In this document: positions 29,390 through 38,586 of the stretch, one piece after another
How the letters are laid out: every line of letters starts with the position of its first letter
Numbering within the stretch: the first letter of the stretch is position 1
Source: Actinomycetota bacterium
GTDB lineage: Bacteria; Actinomycetota; Actinomycetes; Nanopelagicales; Nanopelagicaceae
Length of the DNA: 38,846 nt
Direction: 5' to 3'
Assembly: GCA_010031635.1 (NCBI GenBank)
Contig: RGZI01000007.1
Coordinates: forward strand, 1-38,846
The notes under the pieces: generated by a model
Database searches by the model: none
What the model was told of the DNA's origin: nothing
What the model saw: the letters and a program-made list of their open reading frames with translations, nothing else
Made by a program: the position numbers and the translations under genes

Positions 29390-30694
29390 ATGGATTCGAA
29401 CTCAGTTTCGCGTAGAAAGTTCATCGGCGTTGCCGGTGGAGTTGCTGCTGGTGCAGCAATCGGTGGACCAGCATCAGCTGCCACTAAAAAACCAGTTGCT
29501 AAACCAAAAGCAACTAAGGCTCCAGTCAAAGCTCCTGCAGCTGCTCCAGTCGCTGTAAATAAGCCTGGAACCGGTGTAGTTAATTACTGGAACCATTTCA
29601 CAGCCGCAGCAGAGCGTGCCGGTTTTGAAGCAGTGACCAATGGTTTCAAAAAAGCCTCACCTAACATTGATTTGAAAGTTGAAACTATTCAAAACCCAGA
29701 TTGGATGACCAAGTACATTAACGCTGTTATGTCCAAAAGTGGTCCTGATGCCTTGATGGTTACTCAGGCTCGCTTGGCTGATATGTCTCGTATTGGTGGT
29801 CTGGCAACTGTTAACAATGCGCTTTCTCTAAACGGTAGCCAGTACGCACTTCCAGTTTTTGCATTTATTGACTGGGGTTACTACCGTCCAGATTTCTTCG
29901 CTGCAAAGGGAATCAAAAAAGTTCCGACAACTTTAGAAGAGTTCCGCTTGGCAGCTATCGAATTAACAAATCCAGATAAGAAGATTTACGGATTTGGTCT
30001 ACGCGGTGGCGCAGGCGGTGGTGGATTCGTGACCAAATTGCTACATGCATTTAACGGACCGATTTATGATCCAAAGACCCGCAAAGCAACTTTGGAGTTA
30101 GATGCCGCAGTAGACGCCCTGCGTTTCTGGGTCCGTCTTGGAACTAAGGACAAGTGCATCCCACCTACAGCAGCTGGTGATGGTTATGCACAGTTCATGG
30201 GTTCATTTAAGGCCGGCGGAACCGCCATGATCTTGCACCACACCGGTTCCTACGTTGAAATCACCACACCACTAAAGGCTGAAATTGAAGTAAAGACCTT
30301 CAACTTCCCTAAAGGACCTAAAGCTGAAATGACAAACGTTTCTCCATTAGGAAATGGTCTTTTCAAAGGCACTACAAATCCAGATGCTGGCTTTGAATGG
30401 ATTACCTATTGGGCAAGCAAGAAAGCTCAAGTCGATTTCCTACAAGCAACTGGCTACTGGCCAACAGCTACTGGTGCATCAGCTGATCCATTCATCAAAA
30501 ATACACCAGCATTCCGCACTGCAGAAAATGCACTAAAAATTGGTTGGACCTCATACACCTTCCCAGGTGTAGAGAACTGGGAGATCAACACAATCCTTCC
30601 AAACGTCCAGAAAGCACTTAACGAAACCATCACTCCAGAACAAGCAGCACGTAACATCTGGACTGAACTTCGGGATATCACAGATACCAAGTAA
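29390..30694 (+). CDS. ABC transporter solute-binding protein with twin-arginine signal
   Basis: SRRKFIGVAGGVAAGAAIGGPASAA followed by K/A/P-rich linker and sugar-binding-protein fold; AAAGGAG upstream. Confidence 0.9.
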   Translation: MDSNSVSRRKFIGVAGGVAAGAAIGGPASAATKKPVAKPKATKAPVKAPAAAPVAVNKPGTGVVNYWNHFTAAAERAGFEAVTNGFKKASPNIDLKVETIQNPDWMTKYINAVMSKSGPDALMVTQARLADMSRIGGLATVNNALSLNGSQYALPVFAFIDWGYYRPDFFAAKGIKKVPTTLEEFRLAAIELTNPDKKIYGFGLRGGAGGGGFVTKLLHAFNGPIYDPKTRKATLELDAAVDALRFWVRLGTKDKCIPPTAAGDGYAQFMGSFKAGGTAMILHHTGSYVEITTPLKAEIEVKTFNFPKGPKAEMTNVSPLGNGLFKGTTNPDAGFEWITYWASKKAQVDFLQATGYWPTATGASADPFIKNTPAFRTAENALKIGWTSYTFPGVENWEINTILPNVQKALNETITPEQAARNIWTELRDITDTK

Positions 30695-30709
30695 TTAGCA
30701 GTAAATAAA

Positions 30710-30748
30710 AATAACGCTCAAGCCTTTTGGTTTGGGCGTTATTTTTTT
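30710..30748 (+). terminator. Rho-independent terminator after the solute-binding protein gene
   Basis: 12-bp stem AATAACGCTCAA/TTGGGCGTTATT (one T-G pair), 10-nt loop, T-run. Confidence 0.88.
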
Positions 30749-30769
30749 AGCAAAAACGAAAGAGCAGAA

Positions 30770-32107
30770 TTGTTAAACAAGATTAAAGAGTCAGAGCACG
30801 AACTACCGGTAACCCTTGAATGTGATGTCGTAGTTGCCGGGGGAGGGCCTGCCGGCTTCTCGGCTGCCTTAAGTGCCGCTCGCACCGGAACATCTGTTGT
30901 ATTAATCGAACTTGGTGGAGCCTTAGGGGGAGTCTGGACGCAAGGATTGCTTTCCTACATTTTGGATGCTCATGGCAAATCTGGGATCTTGGACGAAATT
31001 GTTGCTGAACTCAAAAACGTTGACGGTTATTTGCACACCCCACATCCACCTAATGGCAGTTCATACATTGGGGACTCTGATTGGACCTATGACAGCGAAG
31101 CAATGAAGTATGTTTTAGAAAAATTAGCAAAAAGCGCAAATATTCATATCGAATACCACTCAAGAGTTGTGAACGCTTTTGTGAAAGATAAATCAATAAC
31201 TCACATTGTCATTGAAAATAATTCTGGAAGAAGTGCAGTAGCCGCAAAACAGTTTATAGATGCAACCGGTAATGGTGACCTAGGATTTTTTGCAGGCGCA
31301 TCATATGAAGTCGGACATCCACAAAGTGGGGAAGTGCAACCTGCTACTTTGGTCGCGATTATTAGTGGTTTTCCACAAGAGCAGCAAAATACTTTGCAAG
31401 GTGAAATGAAAATAGCGATGCATCAAAAATTTGCAAAGTGTGGATCCGAATTATCTTATCGAAGGCCAGTCTTAGTGAGATTGCCACATCCGAATTTAGC
31501 GGCCGTTTTTTTGAATCATCAATATTCAGTTTCGCATGATGATAACTCTGGAATAACTCAAGCCACTATTGAGGCCAGGGAAGAGGTCTTTAACGCGATT
31601 GCTAATATTCGGAAAGATCCGGAATGGAGCGAAGCCCGGGTAATTCAGACCGCAAATTTCATTGGTTTGCGCGAAGGTAGACGTCTAAATGGCCTATACA
31701 AATTATCGGTTACTGACCTCCAAGATGGTGCCACTTTTGATGACGCAATCTGCCTGGTTCATCTTCCAGTTGACCTGCATTCAGTAAATAAAACGGCTGA
31801 AAAAGCAGCTGGAGAAGTAGAAAAAACCTCTTACAACGCAGGTCTTACTACCAAGCCATATCAAATCCCGGCTCGATCCTTAATTAGTGCCGATGTCGAC
31901 AATTTAATGATGGCTGGACGTTGCGTTTCAGGTGATTTTTATGCACATGCTTCCTATCGGGTAACTGGAAATGCAGTACCAATGGGTGAAGCTGCCGGTT
32001 TTATTGCGGCTAAATCAGCTGCCGAAAATATCTCACCAAAAGATTATTTAGAACGAAATCCGGGGGCAATTACCGCTGAAATGACCGGACGCGGATACTT
32101 GCTGTAA
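30770..32107 (+). CDS. FAD-dependent oxidoreductase (PF12831-like)
   Basis: CDVVVAGGGPAGFSAALSAARTGTSVVLIE, C-terminal LMMAGRCVSGDFYAHASYRVTGNAVPMGEAAG. Confidence 0.88.
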   Translation: MLNKIKESEHELPVTLECDVVVAGGGPAGFSAALSAARTGTSVVLIELGGALGGVWTQGLLSYILDAHGKSGILDEIVAELKNVDGYLHTPHPPNGSSYIGDSDWTYDSEAMKYVLEKLAKSANIHIEYHSRVVNAFVKDKSITHIVIENNSGRSAVAAKQFIDATGNGDLGFFAGASYEVGHPQSGEVQPATLVAIISGFPQEQQNTLQGEMKIAMHQKFAKCGSELSYRRPVLVRLPHPNLAAVFLNHQYSVSHDDNSGITQATIEAREEVFNAIANIRKDPEWSEARVIQTANFIGLREGRRLNGLYKLSVTDLQDGATFDDAICLVHLPVDLHSVNKTAEKAAGEVEKTSYNAGLTTKPYQIPARSLISADVDNLMMAGRCVSGDFYAHASYRVTGNAVPMGEAAGFIAAKSAAENISPKDYLERNPGAITAEMTGRGYLL

Positions 32108-32191
32108 ACCTGGAACTAGAGCTGTTCTTGACCTCTGTGAGCGTGGCATTTCGCCGATAAGCAACATTATGTCAAGTAGAAAAGATCTAAA

Positions 32192-33681
32192 TCAAGCCTG
32201 AACTACCCGGAAACCTATGTGGTCTCTTCGACGGAATTGATAGTTCATGCTCCGTGCAGTTGTCCTTAAATACCGTCCGTGTGGGCTATAAAAGGAACCG
32301 CCTCTAAGTACGTACTCCTCAGGAAGATTTAGATTTTCACGGCCATCTGAGGCCTCATATGGGTACGAGCGGTAAGCACTCCCGACCATCTCCCAAACGT
32401 TTCCGGCGACATCTAATAGACCATCTGGTGAAGCTGCGGCCGGGTAAAAACCCACTGTATTTGTACGGCCAGTTTTATCCGTTTGGCCGTAATTTGCGAG
32501 CTCCTTATTTGGTGGGAAATTCCCCCAAGGCCAAATCCGGCCATCAATCCCCCTGGCGGCTCGTTCCCATTGCGGTTCGGTTGGCAATGCAACCCCGGCC
32601 CAAGTACAAAATGACTGAACATCTGCCCAATCAACATAAACCACCGGATGGTTCGCTAATTCTGGAGTAACCACTCCATCAGGCCAATGTCCCGGAACTG
32701 GATAGCCCGTGGCTTTGGTGAAGATTTCATACTGGGCATTTGTCACTGGTGTTTTAGAGATTCGGTATTTTTCAAGAAGTATTTTGTGTTGTGGAATTTC
32801 ATTATCAAAATCTGCAGGACGATTAGCGCCGTGTTTTGATACACCGAAATACTCTGGATCTGGCGCATCCCCTGAAATCGGTATGAACTCACTCCCCATT
32901 AAAAATTCTCCAGCCGGAATTTTCTTCCACTCAAAATTAATCTCAGATTTTTGGTTTACCTTTGCAAGATCTTCTGAGACGACCCTAAAACCAATGTAAA
33001 TATCTCGTGCAGTTGGGAATATAGAATGCCGATCGGCGCAGCGAATATTTTTGCCGGCATGCAAATAATTTCCGCCCCTAACTACTCTTGCTCCCCAGGT
33101 ATCTGCATTTTCTCGTCCATCATCTAACTTGTATGGATAATCAAAATGTAATGAGGATGTCCACTCCCAAACATTTCCGGCTAGATCCAAAACTCCGTAT
33201 GTTGATGCACCATCTTTGTAAGTTCCAACTTTAGTTGTGTCTCCAATTAGATTTCCAAAGTTTGCTTTTTGCTCTGTTGGGTCATCCTCACCCCAAGGAA
33301 ATTTTCTGCCATCAATACCTCTGGCGCTTTTTTCCCACTCGGCTTCGGTTGGTAAACGCGCTCCGCACCATTTTGCAAATTGATTTGCATCATCCCAATC
33401 AATATAAGTAACCGGATGATCTTTTCGATCCTCTGGTACTACTCCCCCGATCCAATGTCCAGGTTTTTTATGTCCAGTGCTTTTCACAAATTTTTCATAC
33501 TCCGTGTTAGTAATAGGTTTTGCACTCATAAAAAATTCAGGCAGATCTACTTGGTGTTGCGGTGATTCATCTCGATAAGAAACAACCTGTTCAATCGGAT
33601 TACTACCCATTAGGAATTCTCCAGATGGGATTTCGACCCAATCAAAGGAGATCTGAGCTTTGTTCGCTGATTGCGACATAA
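32192..33681 (-). CDS. Tandem-duplicated SUMF1/formylglycine-generating-enzyme-fold protein
   Basis: Two homologous halves, each with (I)P(S/A)GEFLMGS...GHW..GVV...HPV.Y.DW...LPTE..WE..ARGIDGR..PWG...GNVWE...RGG...IGFRVV; ATG 33681 has AAAGGAG upstream (ORF track start 33706 less likely). Confidence 0.9.
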
Positions 33682-33716
33682 CCAGTTCTCCTTTCGCAAA
33701 ATTCAAATAAATTTAC

Positions 33717-36161
33717 CTAGCTCTGAATAGCCAACTCTTCCGGTCTCGGGCATGAACAAATCAAATTACGGTCACCGTGTACTCCATCAATCCGTCCAAC
33801 TGGTGGCCAGTATTTATTCGCCATATCTATAGGCTCGCAATCCTTGTCTGGAAGACCATTTGGGAAGCCGCCAATCTCTCGTGAGTAAGCCTGGCCCCAC
33901 TCCCCTAACAAAGATTGAGCGGTATGCGGAGCTGCTCGCAACGGAGATTGTTCGATTGTTAGCGTTCCATCAATTACCTGTTGAATCTCTGCTCTAATTG
34001 AAAGCATCGCTCTAATGAATCTATCTAATTCAACGAGATCTTCTGATTCAGTTGGTTCAATCATCAGAGTTCCGGAAACTGGGAAGGAAACAGTTGGAGC
34101 ATGGAATCCATGATCCATCAACCGCTTGGCAACATCATCTACCGTCACTCCACAGATTTTTGTCAGTGGACGCAGATCAATAATGCATTCGTGTGCAATC
34201 AAACCTGATTTGCCACGATATAAAACTGGGTAAGCATGATTTAGTGATTTCGCTAAATAATTCGCAGACACAATTGCAATCGCTGTTGCATTTTTCAAAC
34301 CTTCAGCACTCATCAATCGGATATATGCCCATGGAATATTTAAAATTCCAGCGGATCCAAATGGGGCACCGCTAATCGGCCCAACCCCACTTTCTGGACC
34401 CGCCGTTACATCTAGTGGATGCGAAGGTAAATACGGTGCCAAATGCGCCCGGACCCCTACTGGACCAACGCCTGGTCCTCCCCCTCCATGAGGGATACAA
34501 AACGTTTTATGAAGATTCAAATGTGAGACGTCAGCGCCAAATTTCCCGGGTTTAGCTAAACCAACTAGTGCATTTAAGTTAGCCCCATCCACGTAGACCT
34601 GTCCGCCTGCGTCATGCACTGCTTCGCAAATATCCCCGATCGCTTCTTCAAAGACGCCATGAGTTGATGGATAAGTAACCATTAAAGCTGCCAAAGCATC
34701 TCTATGAGTTGCAATTTTTGAATTCAAATCTGCAAGATCAACATTTCCTAATTCGTCACATCCAATTACTACCACTCTCATGCCGGCCATAACCGCGCTA
34801 GCCGCATTAGTTCCATGAGCACTAGAAGGAATCAAACAGATATCTCTTGCAGTATCCCCACGCATTAAATGATATTTACGAATTGCAAGTAATCCGGCGA
34901 ACTCCCCTTGACTGCCAGCATTTGGTTGCCTACGAAGATAAATATTTATGCCCGCACTTTGCGCCTTGTTGACCAGAGCCTGAGCATCACTGCTTTGAAT
35001 GGTAAATGTATCGAAGTAGGATTGAGTGACTACTTCGTATCCGCTGGCTTTAAAGTTTGAAATCAATAATGCAGTAAAAAAATGAATTCTTTCAGCGATT
35101 GCTTCTAGACCGCGCGGCCCATGCCACATTGCATACAAGGCGGAAATATTTGCTAATAAAACTTGAGCAGTGCAGATATTGCTGGTGGCCTTTTCGCGGC
35201 GAATATGCTGTTCTCTAGTTTGCAAAGCTAAACGGTATGCACGTGCACCATTTGCATCAACACTCTCGCCAACCAATCTGCCTGGCATCGTGCGTTCTAA
35301 TCCAGTACGAACTGCAAGGAATCCGGCATGCGGACCGCCAAATCCCATCGGAACACCAAACCTTTGCGCCGAACCTACAGCCGCATCAAAACCCCACTCC
35401 CCCGGTGCTTTCAGGAGTGTTAAAGCGAGCAAATCTGTAGCAGCGATCGCTAATCCGCCATGTTCTTTTATTTCAGCAATCGCCCGTGCTGGATTCCGAA
35501 GTGCACCCGTGCTGCCCGGATAACTAATTAGTAGTCCAAATCCCCGAGGAATTGGCTGAGAAATATCAATCAATTCAATCTTAATCCCGAGTGGTAATGC
35601 TCGAGTTTCAATCACGGCGATAGTTTGTGGATGTGTGTCTCGATCTACCAAGAAAGGAGCTTCATCTTCGCCATTCCAACTTCTTCGCGCGATCCCCATC
35701 GCCTCGGCTGCTGCCGTTGGCTCATCCAGCATCGAAGCATTCGAAATTGCTAATCCGGTTAAATCTGTAATGACTGTTTGAAATAAAAATAATGTTTCTA
35801 ATCTTCCCTGACTGATCTCAGGTTGATATGGAGTGTAAGCGGTGTACCAAGCCGGATTTTCTAATACGCCGCGTTTAATTACGGCTGGCGTTATGGTGTT
35901 GTAATAACCAAGACCGATCATCGATGTGAAACTTTTATTTAATTTAGCGCGCTCCCGCAATTCCGCAATCACTTCAACTTCACTTGCGGCTTCTGGCAAT
36001 TTGGCATTATCCAAATCTGTTGCAATGGATTTTGGTAACACCGCAGAAATCAATTCATCTGTAGATTTAAAATTTAGAAACTCGAGCATTTGATTTGTGG
36101 CAGCAAGATCTGGACCTATGTGTCGATCGATGAATTTACTGCTTTCCGCAAAGCTAGCCAT
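33717..36161 (-). CDS. gcvP: Glycine dehydrogenase (decarboxylating), P-protein, with internal in-frame deletion
   Basis: [10 protein letters not shown]-terminus, [22 protein letters not shown]-lysine region; 814 aa, shorter than usual P-proteins; junction [18 protein letters not shown]. Confidence 0.92.
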   Translation of the reverse strand: MASFAESSKFIDRHIGPDLAATNQMLEFLNFKSTDELISAVLPKSIATDLDNAKLPEAASEVEVIAELRERAKLNKSFTSMIGLGYYNTITPAVIKRGVLENPAWYTAYTPYQPEISQGRLETLFLFQTVITDLTGLAISNASMLDEPTAAAEAMGIARRSWNGEDEAPFLVDRDTHPQTIAVIETRALPLGIKIELIDISQPIPRGFGLLISYPGSTGALRNPARAIAEIKEHGGLAIAATDLLALTLLKAPGEWGFDAAVGSAQRFGVPMGFGGPHAGFLAVRTGLERTMPGRLVGESVDANGARAYRLALQTREQHIRREKATSNICTAQVLLANISALYAMWHGPRGLEAIAERIHFFTALLISNFKASGYEVVTQSYFDTFTIQSSDAQALVNKAQSAGINIYLRRQPNAGSQGEFAGLLAIRKYHLMRGDTARDICLIPSSAHGTNAASAVMAGMRVVVIGCDELGNVDLADLNSKIATHRDALAALMVTYPSTHGVFEEAIGDICEAVHDAGGQVYVDGANLNALVGLAKPGKFGADVSHLNLHKTFCIPHGGGGPGVGPVGVRAHLAPYLPSHPLDVTAGPESGVGPISGAPFGSAGILNIPWAYIRLMSAEGLKNATAIAIVSANYLAKSLNHAYPVLYRGKSGLIAHECIIDLRPLTKICGVTVDDVAKRLMDHGFHAPTVSFPVSGTLMIEPTESEDLVELDRFIRAMLSIRAEIQQVIDGTLTIEQSPLRAAPHTAQSLLGEWGQAYSREIGGFPNGLPDKDCEPIDMANKYWPPVGRIDGVHGDRNLICSCPRPEELAIQS

Positions 36162-36245
36162 CTACTACTCCCCCAAAAAAACTGCCGCTATTTCTTATGG
36201 GTGCAGATTAGGCGAAGTTTGAGCGAGAATCTCGTTTAAAACTCT

Positions 36246-36746
36246 TTAAGCGCCTTTGAGTCGCCGGCGAGTTGAAAGTTCATCATCTGAATCTTGCAGC
36301 GGCAGGTTCTCACTTGGAAGTTCAGCGAGTGATCCTTCGACTTCGCGCCAAACTGAACCGATCGCAATTCCAAAAACCCCTTGGCCACCTTTTAGTAAAT
36401 CAATGACATCGTCAGGGCTTGCGCATTCATAGATAGAGGCGCCATCACTCATCAAAGTTAAATTTGCCAAATCGGCGGTACCTGCACCACGAAGGTGCTC
36501 TACCGCAGTTCGAATATTTTGCAATGAGATTCCGGTATCAAGTAATCTCTTAACAATTTTCAAAACTAAAATATCTCTAAAGCTGTAGAGCCGTGAAGTT
36601 CCGGAACCTGTTGCATTGCGAATGCTTGGTTCGACTAAAGATGTCCGCGCCCAATAATCAAGTTGCCGATAAGAGATTCCCGCTGCTGAACAGGCGATAG
36701 CGCCCCGATAACCGAGTTGGCCGGTTTCTAGCTCTGAATTCGCCAT
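36246..36746 (-). CDS. MerR family transcriptional regulator (Rv1830-like)
   Basis: GYRGAIACSAAGISYRQLDYWARTSLVEPSIRNATGSGTSRLYSFRDILVLKIVKRLLDTGISLQ; ATG 36746 preceded by AGGAG. Confidence 0.87.
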   Translation of the reverse strand: MANSELETGQLGYRGAIACSAAGISYRQLDYWARTSLVEPSIRNATGSGTSRLYSFRDILVLKIVKRLLDTGISLQNIRTAVEHLRGAGTADLANLTLMSDGASIYECASPDDVIDLLKGGQGVFGIAIGSVWREVEGSLAELPSENLPLQDSDDELSTRRRLKGA

Positions 36747-36863
36747 TTTTAGCTCCTGATGACCTGTTATACCTGGGGAAGCAGGTTTGCTAAGGGTAAA
36801 TCCTGCCCCGGCCCGAATCAATCACCAACACGGACAAGTTAAAGTAATGGTTGAGGGTTTGGT

Positions 36864-37247
36864 TCACCGATTACGTCTACGGCCTTTAAGAGCAAAAAAG
36901 TAAGCCGCGGCAAGGGCAACTTCGAAGATTAGTAAAAGCAGGTGCCACAAGCCCCATCCCCCTGGAGCAAAGAGCGTTAAAACAAATGTGGCGGCGCTGA
37001 TCAGCAGCAATATTGCTCCTGCTTGCCGCAACCCTCGCTCACCTAGGAAAGCCGCGGCCAGGGTCAACAAGGCCGCCATTCCCAGATTGCCGATCCCAAC
37101 AAGTCGGAAACTCCACTCTAACTCTCTACTTGAGGTTAAGTCTAGTAAGGCAATTGGCACACTTGGGCGAAGCAACAATGCCAAGGCCGCTAGGGCCAAC
37201 AATCCGGCAGTTGATCGCAGTAGCAAAATAACTCGGTACTCCAACAC
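36864..37247 (-). CDS. Hypothetical membrane protein
   Basis: 127 aa with about four hydrophobic segments and a basic tail. Confidence 0.65.
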   Translation of the reverse strand: MLEYRVILLLRSTAGLLALAALALLLRPSVPIALLDLTSSRELEWSFRLVGIGNLGMAALLTLAAAFLGERGLRQAGAILLLISAATFVLTLFAPGGWGLWHLLLLIFEVALAAAYFFALKGRRRNR

Positions 37248-37321
37248 GCTTTGAAGGTACTACCCATAGCCTTCGCTGGAAAGGGTTTTAACTATTAATT
37301 AATCTCTAAATCGCCCGATCT

Positions 37322-37786
37322 TTACCCGACAAAGTCCTCGGGTTCAATCTGATCCAGAAATTCGCGGAACTTTTCAACCTCATCATCTGATTGGTCAGCG
37401 ATTTCAATCCCAACTTCATCTAAAAGTGCTTCCCCACCAAATATTGGACTGCCAGTACGCAACGCTAATGCGATTGCATCCGATGGACGTGCGGATAATT
37501 CAACTCCATTAGCTAATTTCAAAGTCGCGTAAAAGACTCCATCTTTCATCTCAGAGATTTCAACCTGTTCTAAATTTGATCCAACTGCCAACAAAAGATC
37601 TTTCAACAAATCATGAGTTAATGGTCGAGGTGGCAAAACCCCTTGTTGTGCAAATGCAATTGAAGTGGCCTCCACTGCGCCGATCCAAATTGGGAGGTAA
37701 CGATCCCCACCAGTTTCGCGCAACAAAACAATTGGTTGACTTGAAGGCATCTCAACGCGAACCCCGATGACCTCTAACCGCTTCAT
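37322..37786 (-). CDS. Bifunctional nuclease family protein (DUF151)
   Basis: VRVEMPSSQPIVLLRETGGDRYLPIWIGAVEATSIAFAQQG, ELSARPSDAIALALRTGSPIF; start chosen at ATG 37786 from the -10 spacing. Confidence 0.92.
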   Translation of the reverse strand: MKRLEVIGVRVEMPSSQPIVLLRETGGDRYLPIWIGAVEATSIAFAQQGVLPPRPLTHDLLKDLLLAVGSNLEQVEISEMKDGVFYATLKLANGVELSARPSDAIALALRTGSPIFGGEALLDEVGIEIADQSDDEVEKFREFLDQIEPEDFVG

Positions 37787-37792
37787 CCCCAC

Positions 37793-37798
37793 ACTCTA
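37793..37798 (-). promoter_or_regulatory. Leaderless-type -10 box of the DUF151 gene
   Basis: TAGAGT, 6 nt before ATG 37786 (minus). Confidence 0.6.
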
Positions 37799-37810
37799 GT
37801 CTTGCCCGCT

Positions 37811-37882
37811 ATCTCTCGCCCGATCTCTCGCCCGATCTCTCGCCCGATCTCACGACAAATCTCGCGCGTTATCTCTTCAACG
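37811..37882. repeat. Phased 12-bp tandem array, ATCTC-starting units
   Basis: ATCTCTCGCCCG x3 perfect (37811-37846), then ATCTCACGACAA, ATCTCGCGCGTT, ATCTCTTCAACG at the same 12-bp phase. Confidence 0.85.
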
Positions 37883-38584
37883 GGCTCGGTTTAATCCGGC
37901 ACGAACTAGCGCGCCATGAAGTGAGAGTGTTAATCCAGCTAACTCGCGCTCAACTTCTTGCGCTCTAGCTTTTGCTTCTGAACTTCTTTGCCGCAGTAAA
38001 GGTGTGATCACCTGTTCTACTAAACCAATTTCACGATCTGCTGAACTCTTGAATGACCGTAAATGTCGCGCTTCAATACCAAAGGCAGCCATCGCTGCAA
38101 CCGATCTTGCGATCGATAAAGCATCACCATCAAAATGTCGTGCTTTCGAAGTTATTAATCCATATGTCTCTAATTCAGCCAACTGCTCATCGGAAAGTCC
38201 GGAAGCACTCAAAATTTCATTTCGCGAAAGTTTCAAATCTGAACTGTCTGTGGCAACTCTTTCGCCGTTGATACTTGTAATTTTTGGAACCATAGGAGTT
38301 CCACCAGGAATTGCCGGTGGCTCTAAACCGCGATCGATAGCCTCGAGGTGATCTTTAATAACTCGTAATGGAAGGTAGTGATCACGTTGCACGCCCAGCA
38401 CATAACGCAAGCGATCCAAATCATGGTTACTAAATTTCCGGTATCCAGATGGAGTTCGTTGCGGTTCGATCAATCCTTCTGATTCCAAAAAGCGAATCTT
38501 TGAAATAGTTACTTCAGGGAAGTCGTTGCGCAACTTTGCTAGTACCTCTCCGATACTTAAATATGCGCGTGCTGGAACTGCCAT
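37877..38584 (-). CDS. ftsR: MerR family transcriptional regulator FtsR-like (Rv1828-like)
   Basis: LSIGEVLAKLRNDFPEVTISKIRFLESEGLIEPQRTPSGYRKFSNHDLDRLRYVLGVQRDHYLPLRVIK; synteny with FHA protein, DUF151, MerR, gcvP. Confidence 0.87.
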   Translation of the reverse strand: MAVPARAYLSIGEVLAKLRNDFPEVTISKIRFLESEGLIEPQRTPSGYRKFSNHDLDRLRYVLGVQRDHYLPLRVIKDHLEAIDRGLEPPAIPGGTPMVPKITSINGERVATDSSDLKLSRNEILSASGLSDEQLAELETYGLITSKARHFDGDALSIARSVAAMAAFGIEARHLRSFKSSADREIGLVEQVITPLLRQRSSEAKARAQEVERELAGLTLSLHGALVRAGLNRAR

Positions 38585-38586
38585 CT

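Noticed and set aside
29790-29860. Possible fourth in-frame deletion in the solute-binding protein (GGLATVNNALSLNGSQYALP seems short before the NGxxYALP motif)
   Set aside because: This region is length-variable in sugar-binding proteins; cannot be supported without an alignment.
32108-32191. Inverted CTTGAC...GTCAAG in the convergent gap between the FAD oxidoreductase and SUMF1 genes
   Set aside because: 6-bp arms separated by over 30 nt; no U-tract, not distinguishable from chance.
37811-37882. CRISPR array
   Set aside because: 12-bp contiguous units without spacers and no cas genes; a simple tandem repeat.
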